Source of the DNA: Cacajao melanocephalus
Taxonomy: Eukaryota > Chordata > Mammalia > Primates > Pitheciidae
Reading direction: 5' to 3'
DNA length: 64,000 nt
Assembly: GCA_963573385.1 (NCBI GenBank)
Contig: CAUYLG010071776.1
Coordinates: forward strand, 1 to 64,000
The notes beneath the pieces are model-generated. The model did not search any database. It was given only the letters and a program-made list of their open reading frames with translations, and was not told the origin of the DNA. Position numbers and translations under genes: made by a program. Shown here one piece after another: positions 32,131-50,802 of this stretch. Positions within the stretch are counted from its first letter, which is position 1, and every line of letters starts with the position of its first letter.

Positions 32131-34320
32131 CCAGACCCCTTTCCTGTAACACAAGTGTTTGGGGTGAACAAATGAGTAAGGAGAGCTCTGAGGCACTCCA
32201 GTTCTGCTCTGCCACGAATTCATCAACAAACATGGAACTAGGCTACTGTGCACCAGATGGTTTCTGGGGACAGGCTTTAGTGAACGAGATTATCATAGAG
32301 CTTCTGTTCCAATGGGAGTCAAGAGACTCAACAGGATATATAATGTCAGGTAGTCACAGCGTTGCCAAGAGAAAGAAAACAGGTGAGGGGATGGGAAAGG
32401 GCGCAGTAGTAATTAACTGGGTGTTAATGACCTTGGACAAGACTCTAGGCTTTAGTCCTCCATACCCTTGATTATAAAGGAGAGTGTTCAGCTCCAGCAT
32501 TCCAGGTAAAAATTAGGCAAAGTACAAAGATTCTTAAATCAGCAGAGTCCTAGATGTACACCTTGAGCGGTTACTTTAACTCTCTGAGCCTCTATTTACA
32601 TATACAAAGTGGAGATTCCAAAACCCTCCTCAAAGGATTCTTGAAAGCACTGTGCCCACGGTCTGTTAATGCCCATGGTCTGTTAATGCTCCACACACAG
32701 TACCTATAGTAATGATGATGGTTTTTAATGGGAGAGATTCAGGAATGCATGGCTCAGGGCTTGGTGTGAAAGCAAGGCTGTGAGTTCATCTGAGAGAGGA
32801 ATCTTGATGGGCAGCACCTCTCAGAACTGTCAGGGGCGAGCCCACACTCCATGTGTTGTGATAAAGACAGCTCCACACCCCACTCTACACCGGGAACACA
32901 GCTCTGACTAGACCGGCTGCTCCTACATTCGCACCCCACCCTGCCTCCCTGCTCCGGCCCTGCCCCTCCCCTGCCCCCAGCCTTGTCACAGTCCTGCAGG
33001 TCAGCCCCACCACCAACACAGGGCCAGCTTTCTAAACTGGGATCACAAGTTTCTCTGGCCTCAGTCTCCTTGTCCCTGGACCAAGTCCTTTGAAACTAAG
33101 ATTCCCCAGTAGGCTTCTCTGATGGACCCAGGACGTGGATGAGAAATCAGCCTCCATGCTGGAAACCTCGTGTTTCAAGAGGGCAGTTCTTTTAGCCACA
33201 TAGAGCTCACCCTGCTGCAGTGACCTACACAGGCTCCTTAGTGTGATGATCAAATGATAGGATTCATCAACTATCACTTCTCAGTCTTTGGCTCGGATCA
33301 TGCATAGGAAGCACCAACTAATGTGCATTGAGTGCAGAGGCTGACTTACCAGGAGCTGATGAAGCTTAGGTGTCAGGGTACTCACGTGCACAGACCCCCT
33401 TACAAGATGGGGCCTGATTTCCCATTAGGGTGGGCATGAGAAAGCCTCAAACCTTCTCAGGGGTAAAGAGTGCTGCCCTGCCTGAGGGAGTCACTCCCTA
33501 GCCTTAGTGCCTGTCCAGGGCTGCAGGCTGAGCTGGGGGGCTGACCCATTACCTGCACACCCATGTAGGTCACAGGAACAACCTGTCCCAGGTGAATGTT
33601 GTCGAGCACCTGGGCCCCTTTTCCTTTGGCCCCAAGGAGAAGGAGATGAACTACACACTGCTCTCCCAGCTCCCTGGAGAGGGGTCACTAGGATCCAGGT
33701 CTCACAGACACCTTGTTGTGTTCCATCCGAGACCCAGGTCCGGCTCCCTCCCTGTGCCTAGCAAGGATCCAGGGCTGAGTTTTCTCATGATGTGGCTGGA
33801 GCCACCTGAGAAACTGTCAAAAGACTTACAGATGTGGCATCGCCAATAATAAGTGGGGAAGCTAAAAGAAACTCCCCTAAACTCTCAGTAATAAAAAGCA
33901 CCCATTGATTAACCACGCCACAGGCAAAACTGATTATCTTTCTTTTGTTTTTTTAATTGGAAATGATACTAGAAAACTGTTGTCAGATAACGTGGCAATC
34001 AAACATCATGTAGCTAAAACATGACAGGGGCATCAGGCAGTTATAAGTGATACTAATCATTTTTGTATTATTTTTGCATCATTTTCTTATCCCATCGTTT
34101 TCTGGATTTTGTTACGTTTGGAGTGTTTGTCAGTCCTTGCTGTTTGTTGTGGTGTCTCTTTTCATATTCCAGATATTTACTTCCGTTTATCACATTGTAT
34201 TTGCGACTTCGCATTCTTTTTCTTAAGCGGGCACCCCAGATGGAATCAGCATCAAGCCCTGCAATGCCTGGATTTTCCTCAGTCGAGCCAGGCCAGGCCA
34301 GGCCCCGGGCTAAACCCCTT
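32131..34320. other. Upstream region, no gene recognised
   Basis: It contains an L2-like patch at 32250-32310, a MIR-like patch at 32560-32640, a 17-base tandem duplication at 32657-32690, and a GC-richer part at 33480-33800. Overlapping open frames on both strands in that GC-rich part argue against any single one being real. Confidence 0.4.
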
Positions 34321-34500
34321 TTCAGGAGTCTCTTAGTTAAGCCTCATGACAACCCTGTGAAGTTACTCTATTATTATCCACATTTTACAGATATAAAACC
34401 AGAGGCTCAGAAAGGTAAAGTAACTTGCCCAGTGTCACACAGCATAAAGTGGTGGATTTAGGCTTTAAATCCAGGGAGCCAGGCTCTAGTGCCCTCTCTT
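34320..34500 (-). mobile_element. MIR, antisense
   Basis: Clear antisense MIR: cattttacagatataaaacc, then agtaacttgcccagtgtcac. Confidence 0.78.
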
Positions 34501-34811
34501 TTAACCACTCCGTTGCTCCAGGAAACATAAAGGCTCATGCATGGGTTAATCGCTGTGGTGCCAGCTCTTCCTTGGAGCAGCTGGTGAGCGTCGGCTCAGC
34601 TCTCCTGCCGTTTCCAGGCACCTTCTGTGTGCCCGGTGTGGGGTGTCCTCACTCAGAGCATCTGTTTATTTCTCACAATGGTCAGTGTGGTGGCCCTCAC
34701 GTGGCTTTTTTAGCTGAGGAAACGGAGCCTTAGTGAAGGGGAATAGCTTGCTGGAGATCACTGGGCATGCCCAGAAGTCTTGGTGCCTGATTTAAAATGC
34801 AGAACCCCCAA

Positions 34812-35106
<295 letters not shown>

Positions 35107-36350
35107 TAAAATGCAGACCCCCCTGCCTCCCAGCCCCAGCCCTTAGCATAGGGATGGTGCTGGGCCTAAGGAGGGAGAATGCCGCCTTATCCTAAAACCT
35201 CAGTGAGCTGGTGGGTCTTACAAGGCAATGCTCCCATGATGCAATTCACAAGGAAGTGGGGGAAGTGCATGGAAGTTTGTCTCCGGTTATGTTTTTCATT
35301 ATAAGGGTCAGAGTAAACAGACACAGGAAAATAAGAGACAGGTCTGAGACTAAATACAGGGCCCACTATCGCTCCAGCCATCTCGAACGGAACCACCTGT
35401 TCTCTGAAGTATATCTCATAGTGCTTTCTCTCTAATCCCCTTTGGGAAATCTAAAGGCTGGATCCAGCCAGCTTTTCCACGCTGCCTGGTCTAGAAATCA
35501 CTGTGCAAGGGTTTTTCCCAGAGAACCAAAGTAAGATCAATGAAAGGTGCTACACAATCCTGAGCAGGCTCTACCTCCATCCATAACTTCACCGTGCCTG
35601 GGCCCCAAGACTCACCCCCTGCCCCTGTATTAACACCCTAAATCCTTCAGGAAAAACTCCAAGCTGCTGGCAGCTGCAACCCTGTGAGGTCCTGGCAGGC
35701 AGAGCAAGATAAAGCTGAACTTACAGTGTAAGTCCCTGAGCCAGCATCCTGCTTCCAGATCCACTGCTGGAGAGAGAAAGACTTTGTCCTCTTCTAAAAC
35801 TACTGAGGGGACCAGAGAGAGTTTAGGGGGATCCACTCATGACCTGAGCATGGCAGAAGCAAATCGTTTCACCATCTCACATACCTCATCATCTGCTGCT
35901 TTCACCCCAGAGTAAAAGGCAAAACAGCAAAGTTCTTTTGAGCTCGCTTCTGCGGGAGAAGGCAGGACTCAGAGGAAGGGAAGGTGCTGGTTTCAACTCC
36001 TGTCAAAAGAATAAACAGCTGTTTCAGGAGTTGGGGAGTAGACAGCACCCTCAGTGGCCAGGGGTTTTGTTCCTTGCAGGCCTTGGGAAATGGGCTGTTT
36101 ATCAGGCCTATTGACTCAGAGCTGTGTGCCAAGGCAGAAATGTTCCTCTCTGGATCTATGAGCAGCCCAGCCTCCCTGCCAAGCAAAACCATGGTCCAAA
36201 CTGGGCCTACTATGGGAGGAGGAAAGGCCACCACCCACCCTTAAGCAGGACACCCAGGGGGCTCACATCACACTCCTGGATAAAAATGGGAACCATTCCA
36301 GACCCAAACAACCTCAAGTGACTGCTCCTAGGACCAGCCAATGGGGAAGT

Positions 36351-36352
<2 letters not shown>
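35107..36352. other. Upstream region, unique
   Basis: No repeat or gene was recognised. Open frames at 35902-36244 overlap on both strands and carry no known motif. Confidence 0.45.

Positions 36353-36388
<36 letters not shown>
36353..36388. repeat. (AC)n microsatellite
   Basis: About 18 uninterrupted AC units. Confidence 0.95.
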
Positions 36389-37694
<1,306 letters not shown>

Positions 37695-37718
37695 AAAAAA
37701 TAGGCAAAATTAACTTGT

Positions 37719-37811
37719 GGTAGTAGAACTCAGGATGGTGACTTCCTTAGAAGTGATGCTGCCTGGGTAGTAGAACTCAGGATGGTGAATCCTTAGAGGT
37801 GGTGCTGACTG
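37719..37811. repeat. Tandem duplication of a 46-47-base unit
   Basis: Two adjacent copies begin ggtagtagaactcaggatgg. They end gatgctgcctg and ggtgctgactg and differ at a few positions. Confidence 0.9.
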
Positions 37812-38125
37812 GGAAGGGCCCAGGGAAGTTCCAGGGATGCAGGGCTGTTCATGTGCTGTTTCAGGTAGTGGTGACACACATGTGTCCACTTTGTGAAAAT
37901 GCATCGCAAATGTGCCTGTTTTGTATGAACATTAAGAATAAAAAGTAACAGAAATCTTCCTGCTGAAGCTGCGCTCTCTTGGGCTCTGTCTTTCCCTATT
38001 AGGGCCACAGGACCATGGATGGGCCCTGCCTTGTCTTTCACTTGGGTTCCCCTCCCCAATTCCGGGCACCACAAACACCTCAGGAGGGGCTCAGGGACAA
38101 TCTGTTGTGTTAAAACCATATAGGT

Positions 38126-38418
38126 GGCTGGGCATGGTGGCTCATGCCTGTAATCCCAGCACTTTGGGAGGCCGAGGTGGGAAGATCACTTGAGCCCAGG
38201 AGATGGAGACCAGCCTAGGCGATACAGTGACACCCCGTCTCCACAAAAAATTTAAAAATGAGCTGGGCATAGTGGCATGTACCGGTAGTCTCAGCTACTC
38301 AGGATACTGAGGTAAGAGGATTGCTTGAGCCCAGGAGGCAGAGGTTGCAGGGAACCAACATTGTACCACTGCACTCCAGCCTGGGAGACAGAATGAAACC
38401 TTGTCTCAAAAAAAAAAA
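38126..38418 (+). mobile_element. Alu, first of a cluster
   Basis: An older dimer followed by an A run and then a T run (38408-38430). Confidence 0.92.
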
Positions 38419-38434
38419 TTTTTTTTTTTTAATC

Positions 38435-38749
38435 GGCTGGACACAGTAGCTCATGCCTGTAATCCCAGCACTTTGAGAGGCTGAGGCGGGTGGATCACTT
38501 GAAGTCAGGAGTTCGAGATCAGCCTGACCAACATGGTGAAACCCTGTCTCTACTAAAAATACAAAAATTAGCTGGGCATGGTGGTGCATGGCCATAATCC
38601 CCGTTACTCAGGAGGCTAAGGCAGGAGAGTCGCTTGAACCTGGGAGGCGAAGGTTGTGGTGAGCCAAGATAGTGCCATTATACTCCAGCCTGGGAAACAG
38701 AGTGAGACTCCATCGCCAAAAAAAAAAAAAAAAGAAAAGAAAAAAAAAA
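38435..38749 (+). mobile_element. Alu, second of the cluster
   Basis: Full dimer from ggctggacacagtagctc to a long A-rich tail. Confidence 0.92.
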
Positions 38750-38750
38750 T

Positions 38751-38899
38751 TAGCCAGGTATGGGAGTGGGCGCCTGTAATTCCAGCTACTCAGGAGGATT
38801 GCTTGAACCTGGGAGGTGGAGGATGCCCTGATCTGAGACTGCGCCACTGCACTCCAGCCTCGGCAATAGACCAAAACTCCATCTCAAAATAATAAATTA
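38751..38899 (+). mobile_element. Alu fragment, third of the cluster
   Basis: A right-arm-type fragment starting tagccaggtatgggagtg, lying directly in the tail of the preceding Alu. Confidence 0.85.
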
Positions 38900-38907
38900 A
38901 AAAAAAA

Positions 38908-39059
38908 TACAAAAATAGCTGGGTGTGGTGGTGTGTGCCTACAGCCCCAGTTACTTGGGAGGCTGAGGAAAGAGGAATCACTTGAACCTGGAGGGCGGAG
39001 GTTGCAGTGAGCCTCCACCCCAGGCAACAGAGGCACTGTCTCAAAAAAATGAAAATAAA
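38908..39059 (+). mobile_element. Alu fragment, fourth of the cluster
   Basis: Another right-arm-type fragment starting caaaaatagctgggtgtgg. The four copies are head to tail in one orientation. Confidence 0.85.
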
Positions 39060-41679
<2,620 letters not shown>

Positions 41680-41839
41680 TGAATGAAAGGCTTCAGGGGC
41701 CAGGCAGGCAGTGGAAGTGTGAATCTGAGGAGATGTAAGGCAGTCAGGAGTGGTGGGCTCTGTGGTAAACCGGGGAACTTCGGCCAAAATCAGATTGAAG
41801 TCAGATTTTTTTAGAGCTTTAAATTAGAATAATAGTCTG

Positions 41840-43137
<1,298 letters not shown>

Positions 43138-43372
43138 GTTTGAGACCAGCCTGACCAACACGGTGAAACCCCGTCCCTAAAAATATAAAAATTAGCCGTC
43201 CATGGTAGCACCCCACCTGTAATCCCACCTACTCAGGAGGATGAGGCAGGAAAATTGCTTGAACTCGGGAGGCAGAGGTTGCAGTGAGCTGAGATCATGT
43301 CACTGCACTCCAGACTGGGTGACAGAGCAAGACTCCATCTCGAAAATAAATAAATAAATAAATAAATAAAAT
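43138..43372 (+). mobile_element. Alu, 5'-truncated, with (AAAT)n tail
   Basis: It starts at gtttgagaccagcctgacc directly after the previous Alu and ends in about seven AAAT units. Confidence 0.9.
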
Positions 43373-43426
43373 AAAAAACTTTTTAAAAAGTGGTACTTAT
43401 GATATAACTAGAAAGAAGAAAGTCTC

Positions 43427-43735
43427 AGTGAGGGGCAGTGGCTTGCACCTGTAATCCCAGCACTTTCAGAGGCTGAGGCGGGTAGATCATCTGAGGTCAG
43501 GAGTTTGAGACCAGCCTGAACAACATGGTGAAATCCCATCTCTACTAAAAATACAAAAATTAGCCAGGCATGGTAGTGTGTGCCTGTAATCCCAGCTACT
43601 CGGGAGGCTGAGGCAGGAGAATCACTTGAACCCAGGAGGCAGAGGTTGCAGTTGAGCCGAGATCGTGCCACTGCACTCTGGCCTGGGCAACAGAGCAAGA
43701 CTCTGTCTCAAAAAAAAAAAAAAAAAAAAAAAAAA
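43427..43735 (+). mobile_element. Alu with long A tail
   Basis: Full dimer with about 25 A at 43710-43734. Confidence 0.93.
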
Positions 43736-44293
43736 GCCTTCAAAATGCTTTCTAAGTCCAATGACACAGTTCCATAAGCCATGTGGCCTCAGGCAAGGAC
43801 TTTTCCCTGTCTGAGCCTCACAGCTCCTATCCTGGCATGAACGAAGTTGAAGCTGACATTCATTCCCAGCATCCCCAGGACTCATGGCTCTCTGATTTGT
43901 TGTTTTCAGGGTGGCGAGGACTTGGCGGGGACCCACAGGGCTTGGTGGCTGTGGAAAGCCTGTTCCCACTTGCTCAGCAAACCTGCCTGGTGAATGTGCA
44001 GCCTTCAAAATCCAAACACCACCTCCTCAGAGAGCCCCTTCCCGGCTGGAACTAGTTCTCCCCTTAAAGTCCCACAGCCCCAGTGCAGTGCTTGTCTCAG
44101 CATGCCCTCCCCACGAAGTTCTCAAGGGCAACAGCGGGGTGCCTGGAGATCCTCACATGAAGCATGGTGCAGAGGAGATGCTGAGGAATGGACAGGTGGA
44201 TGGATGGACAGATGGACAATGGATTCATTTCCTAATGCTGCCTTGACAAATTGCCCCAAACTGGGTAGATGATTCAGTTATAGAGTTAAAAGC
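43736..44293. other. Upstream region, unique
   Basis: About 560 bases. Three overlapping plus-strand open frames without known motifs. Confidence 0.4.
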
Positions 44294-44731
<438 letters not shown>

Positions 44732-45676
44732 GCAAAGGGAAGGAAAGAGGTTGTTTCTGAGAAAGGAAAGTGGATAGACTCCTTAGAGCATCTCTATTTG
44801 ACCAGAATTTTCTAGAGAGGAATTAAAGAGGAGGAGAGAGTACACGTACGAAGGGGGAAATGCCTCCCTGAGATGCTCTACGCCAGGCACCTGCTGTGTT
44901 TCAGGAGCCCAGGGGGCTGTCCAGGAGAGATGATGCCACTCTGTTGAGACTCAGCTCTGGGAATGACCAAGAGGGAGTGGATGAGAGCATCCTGCACGGG
45001 GTAGGGTGTGGAGACAGGGAAGGTCCCCGGGACAGCTGGTAACAGGGGATGCAGTAGAAGCACAGAGCCAAGATTGCAGTGGTGGAGTAGAGAATGTCAG
45101 GTGAGGAAGTGACTTCAGTCCGTATAAGGGCCTCTTTCAAGAAGCTTGTCTGGGAAGGGTTGGAGACAGGGCGTCAGCTAGAAAAAGAAAAAGCTCCCTG
45201 GTGTGCCGCAGGCAATGGGGAACCCAGGATGAGGCCAAGCCAAGGAGAAAGCGTGAAGATTCAGAAGAGAGGAGAGTTGAAGAGTTGGAGAGCATCCCTG
45301 TGGTGGCCGGAGTGGGGTGCCCCTATGACAGGCAGAAGGTGCTTATCCCACTTGTGCAAAAGGGGGACAGGAAGTTGAGAAGTTCTCATCCAGAGCAGCT
45401 GAAGGCTGGAGGGCACAGTGTTGGGCAAGGCACCCAGAAGCTTAGCAGGAATCTGCCCCTCAGCCTGAAGGTCCTGGGGAGTCCTTGAGTGACATTAGCA
45501 AAGGGTGTTACATGATTTCCTTTTCAGAAGACTCACTCAGCTGCTGAGTGAGGGTGGAGGGGAGAAGGAAATTCTCCACCTAGGGAGAGCGGCCAGAGGG
45601 CTATCAGCTGATGTCCAGGTGAAAGAGTAAACACCTAAACCAATGGAATGCACCGGAAGATAAGAAAGCAGCAATG
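44732..45676. other. Upstream region, unique
   Basis: About 950 bases, purine-rich on the plus strand. No gene was recognised. Confidence 0.4.
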
Positions 45677-45972
45677 GGCTGGGCATGGTAGCTCATTCCT
45701 GTAATCTCAGCACTTCAGGAGAGGAAGGCGGATGGATCCCTTGACCCCAGGAATTCGAGACCAGCCGGTGCAACATGGTGAAACCCCATCTCTACAAAAA
45801 ATACAAAAATTAATGGGATGCAGTGGCATGTGCCTGCAGTCCCAGCTACTAGGGAGGCTGAGGTGGGAGGATCGCTTAAGTCTGGAGGGTCAAGGCTTCA
45901 GTGAGCCTGAGTGCACTGCTGCACACCAAACCTGGAGAGCAAGACTCTGTTTTTTTTTTTTTTTTTTTTTTA
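45677..45972 (+). mobile_element. Alu ending in a T run
   Basis: A plus-strand Alu reads to gagcaagactctg and then has about 23 T instead of A (45950-45972). agcagcaatg lies on both sides (45667-45676 and 45977-45986). Confidence 0.9.
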
Positions 45973-45986
45973 AGGAGCAGCAATGG

Positions 45987-46297
45987 GCCAGGTGCAGTGG
46001 CTCATGCCTATGAGTGGCTCCCTCCCAGCACTTTGGGAGGCTGAGGTGGGCAGATCACGAGGTCAGGAGTTCAAGAGCAGCCTGACCAACATGGGGAAAC
46101 CCCGTCTCTACTAAATATATAAAAATTACAGGCATGGTGGCACACACCTGTAATCCCAGCTACTCAGGGTGGGAGGCTGAGGCAGGAGAAACACTTAAAC
46201 CCAGGTGGTAGGGATTGCAGTGAGCTGAGATCACACCATTGCACTCCCAGCCTGGACGACAGAGCAAGACTCAGTCTCAAAAAAAAAAAAAAAAAAA
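45987..46297 (+). mobile_element. Alu inserted at the same target
   Basis: Follows the second agcagcaatg and is itself followed by a third at 46298-46307. The left arm carries a small insertion (atgagtggctccc). Confidence 0.92.
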
Positions 46298-46307
46298 AGC
46301 AGCAATG

Positions 46308-46636
46308 ATTTGAGAGAAATGGAGGAAGTACCATCTTGTGGTCTCAGGTTTCAGGTTACATGAAACAAATTCTTTTTCAAACTTCATTTTAATGTCACCT
46401 TCCTGGCCATGTCTTCCCTAATTTAAAATTACTTTCTAACCTTTTGTAGTTTACTGTTTGATCTTTTAGATTTCTTTCTTCCTCTACCAGATTTGGGGGC
46501 AGATACTTTTGTATGTTTTGCACCAATGCAAAAACGCCTTGCACTCATTACATATTTGTAAGCCAAAAAGCATGCCTTTTCTAGGGTTTGACACCCACAC
46601 GTTCAGTAAATGCTAACTACTTTAAAACTGGATGGT
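46308..46636 (+). mobile_element. L2 3'-end-like relic
   Basis: Shows ttcctggccatgtcttccct, a central cttcctctaccagatttggg, and cagtaaatgctaacta at the end. Diverged. Confidence 0.5.
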
Positions 46637-46941
46637 GGCCAAGCGTGGTGGCTCATGCCTGTGATCCCTAGCACTTTGGGAGGCTCGGGTGGGAGGATCG
46701 CTTAAGTCCAGGAGTTCAAGACCAGTCTGGGCAACATAGTGAGACCTTGTCTCTACAAAAAAACACTTAAAAATTAGCCAGGCATGGTGGCATGAGCTCA
46801 TAATCCCAGCTGTTTGGGAGGCTGAGGCAGGAAGATCACTTTAGCTGGAAGGTTGAGGCTGCGAGTGCACTGTGATCACACCACTGCACTCCAGCCTAGA
46901 TGACAGAGTGAGACCCTGTCTCAAAAAAGAAAAAAACTAAA
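46637..46941 (+). mobile_element. Alu
   Basis: Older dimer from ggccaagcgtggtggctc to an A-rich tail. Confidence 0.92.
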
Positions 46942-49292
46942 AATGGGTGGTAATAATAACAGTAACCAATGGAATACAGAGGGCAGCCAGGTGAATCTAG
47001 TCCACTCCTCAAAATGCGTGCGGCAAGCAGCCAGCAGGGTTAGCATCACCGGAGCTGATGGAAATGCAGGCCACCAGGCTGTGGCTGCAACCCGATGGAG
47101 TCAGAAAGTCCCTGGTGGGGCCTGGGACTCTCTGCATGAACCAGCTCTCCAGATGATCTGAACGCCCACTGAAGTTTGCAAAGCTCTGCTCTGCTCCCTC
47201 TGTTCTACGGGCAGTTGGTGAGTTTGGCTCTCGATGTGTTGCATTTGAAGATCCTGGCAGCGGGACCCAGGAGAGAGAGAGCCCAGCCGGAGCCCAATGT
47301 GGGAGGTACCGCTGTGCAGGCAAAGGGGAAGCCAAGGTGGGCGGGAGCCAGCAGGTGTGATGTGTAGGGGAGAAGAATGGAAGATGGAGTGGGGCATCCT
47401 TCACAGGTACCGCCCTGAAACCCGAGGGACACAGCCAAACAGTTGGGAGGAGAATCAGGAGCAGAGGCGTCATGGATGCCAGAAGCTGCCAAGTGCGGCG
47501 GGGCATCGAGTTAGAGCCGGGGAAGCCGCAGGGAAAGCCCAGTCTGGAGCCCCAGCTTTCCCTCCATCCTCAGTGCTGTCCCTGTGCCCTGGCCACCTCT
47601 AGCCCCACTTACATCTGGAAAGGGGAAGAAAGCCACAGCATGTGCCTGGGGTGGGGGTGACAGGGAGCCACGCAGCTGTCTGTGAATCCCAATGGGTGCC
47701 AGGCAAACAGGGGTGTGGCATAAATCCTTTGCCACGCAGGGAGGGGCCCAGGCAGGTCTGGGAACCAGGAACCCCAGCTGTTTTCAGCCCTGTCCCCAGC
47801 TCCAGGCAGTTTCCTGCATGCGCCTGGCTTATTCCACCCTTGCTCTGTGAAAAAGAGTGGCCTAGTGTGTCTCACTCTGCACTCGCATCCCAACTTCGGG
47901 GGTTCATGCACCCATGATGTCTAGCCAGACTCCAGGTGAAGATCCCTTGTATTGGTGTGTGTGGTTGGCGCTTTCAGAGCTGCAGGCACGTGACACAGCT
48001 CCAGACACCATCTGGAGGGCAGGTCCACAGCCTCTGGGTCTTTGGGTGGAGGAGGCGCATGACACCAGCAGGTGTGCCTAATCCTCCGCTTTATCTGGCC
48101 ACTGTCAGAACTGCTGAGAGTGGCTCTAAAGAAGCCTTCTCCCGCCCTCTGTCAAACTGGGAGGCCCCAGCAGCAGCAAAGGGGTGTTTTGCGTGGGAAG
48201 AAGTGAAATGTTTCTGGCTGGCCTCTGACTGTTTCCTGTTCTCCCCCACATCCCTCAAGAGACCAACTCCCAGCCTCAGCCTTGTTGTCCCCGTGAGCTT
48301 CCTCTGGCACAGTCTTTTAGGTGACCCAAGAGGAATAAACAAAGTCACTCTTATCCATGGGAGTCCAAGTCCTTCAGGCTGTTGTGCCAGTGAGAACGAT
48401 CAACTCTCCCAGTGTCTGGCTAGCCCAGCCTCCCTCCCAAAGGTGCTCACTCCATTTACAGTATCCATGCCAGACAGCCTCTGCTTGGAGCCATCTAGTG
48501 ACAGGGAACTCACCACCTTCCCAGACAGCCTGTTTCATCTCTGGAGTATTGAGATTGTAAAACACATCTTTTTAGTGTGGAACTGAGCTCAGCCTCCCAG
48601 AACATTATTAATAATAAAATTGGCCATGCATCTCTATACGAGGTCTCATTGAATCCTTTCTGCAGTCAGTGGGCATCCTCCCCATTTCCCAGAGGGGGAA
48701 ACAGAGGCTTAGAGCTTCATAACACAGACAAGATCAGAGTCAATAAGCTATGTTTGTATTAGCATTGCCTTTCCCATTGAATATCACAGCTCCTTGGAAA
48801 TAAGACTCCCTGACTGTCTCCTCCACAAGCAAAGCATCTTCCCTGGAACACTTTGGGAAAGCTGCTGACCGAGGCTGAGTTCATCAATGAACATCTGGAG
48901 GGCACTTACTCAGTACCTGGGACTGTGCCTGGAAGTGGGACAGGTACAGAAATGAGTTAGGCTCACTCCTGCATCTTGCCATTCCAGTCTGGTGACAGGG
49001 ACACAAGTGCCGACAGATGCCAGAGGTATCCGCATACCTCAGTGACTGCTCACGCGCACCCAGGCACACTTGGTACAAGGCGGTGCTCCATAGATGCCCA
49101 CCAAAGGAAGTCGCTGCTCCTCCTTGCCTCTGGATCCCATCTCTTGTGGCTTTATTGTTCACCATCCTCCTATTCCTGCTTTTTGTACTTTGTCTCTTCT
49201 CAGCAACCCTTCCTAGTGGGGCTGGTTTCTTCCCCAACTCTCTATCTGGAAAGTGGGCCTCAGTGAAAGCCCTGTGAAATCAGGGTGACCCA
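46942..49292. other. Longest repeat-poor block upstream of GGTA1
   Basis: About 2.3 kb. 47190-47600 is GC-rich with a moderate number of CpG, though not a clear island. Open frames of 165 codons (47009-47506 minus) and 216 codons (47936-48586 plus) occur, but both overlap open frames in other registers and have no recognised domain. MIR-like sequence lies at 48600-48720. Confidence 0.4.
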
Positions 49293-49579
<287 letters not shown>

Positions 49580-50097
49580 AAATCAGGGTGACCCTATGAA
49601 CTGCTTTCCCTAGGACAGTTCTGTAGTTTACCTCTGCTGTGGATCAGTTAAAAGGTTAATTATTGTAGCTCTCCCTTTATTCTCAAAAGGGTGCTGATGT
49701 GAAGGATAAATCATAAGGTCACCCTACATAAAAATGGTCAATGAAATTGAGTTCAATAAAGTGCTCTTCAAGAACCTTCTGAGCTGGGACCTTCTGGGAC
49801 CCTTAATTTTATCCTCCTTTTCCTTTAGGTTACCCCTCTCCAGAACTCAAAGTCCCTGTGGCTTCTCAGAGATGGCGGCAGCCCAGTTCCTACTTATTCC
49901 CTCCTGCCTTACTTCACCATGGTCCCTGTGGCCGGAAGCTTGGCCCTCCTAGCCTCCCCTGCAGGCTCCATCCTGCGGCTCCCACCACCCCTAAGCAGCT
50001 CCATGAGATTTGCTTGCTCACCCCTTGCTTGTCCAGGTTGCAACCTCTCTAAATTGGCTCCCTGCCTGATCCATTGCTCAGAAAGAGTGTACACTTA
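49580..50097. other. Upstream region, unique
   Basis: About 500 bases. No feature identified. Confidence 0.4.
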
Positions 50098-50398
50098 GGC
50101 CAGGCACGGTGGCTCACGCCTGTAATCCCAGTACTTTGGGAGGCCAAGACAGGCATATCACGAGGTCAGAAGTTTGAGACCAGCCTGACCAACATGGTGA
50201 ATCCCCGTCTCTACTAAAAATTCAAAAAATTAGCCAGGCGTGGTGGCAAGCGCTTGTAATCTCAGCTACTAGGGAGAATGAGGAAAGAGAATTGCTTAAA
50301 CCCTGGAGGTGGAGGTTGCAGTGAGCCAAAATTGTGACACTGCACTCCAGTCTGGGTGACAGAGCTAGACTCCTTCTGAAAAAAAAAAAAAAAGAAAG
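50098..50398 (+). mobile_element. Alu with target-site duplication
   Basis: gaaagagtg occurs before (about 50080) and after the A tail (about 50398). Confidence 0.93.
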
Positions 50399-50689
50399 AA
50401 AGAGTGATAAACTCAAAGGAAGCTGTTGCATGGCTGGTGGTATTCAAAGTCTGAGAATTTACTGGCAAACTCTGTGGTTGTTTGTCTGTTTTTTTTCTTC
50501 TTCCTCCCCTAGATTTTCCTGGGTCTCTTGTAATAAACTGACTTGAGTATAAAAGGCCTTCCAAGAACAAATTTCAGAAGATGAGATTCCAGAAACCCTA
50601 GCAGGAAGTTAAAACAAACAAAAAAAAAACCATCTTAATTCAGGCCACTATGGAGATAGCTTTTTCTTTCTTATTCTTGGAATGAGATA

Positions 50690-50802
50690 GCCCTGTATTC
50701 AAGTCCCAACTCTCCTACCTAATTTCTTGCTGTGTGACACTGGGTTAAATCACTTCACCATCTCTGAGCCTCAGTTTACTCATCTGTAAAATAGATATGA
50801 TA
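50690..50802 (+). mobile_element. MIR, truncated by an Alu
   Basis: Sense MIR: tcttgctgtgtgacactggg, then ctgagcctcagtttactcat. The following Alu cuts its end. Confidence 0.75.

Noticed and set aside
33480..33850. GC-rich stretch with overlapping open frames, considered as an exon of a neighbouring gene
   Set aside because: No splice-bounded frame with a recognisable product. Frames on both strands conflict.
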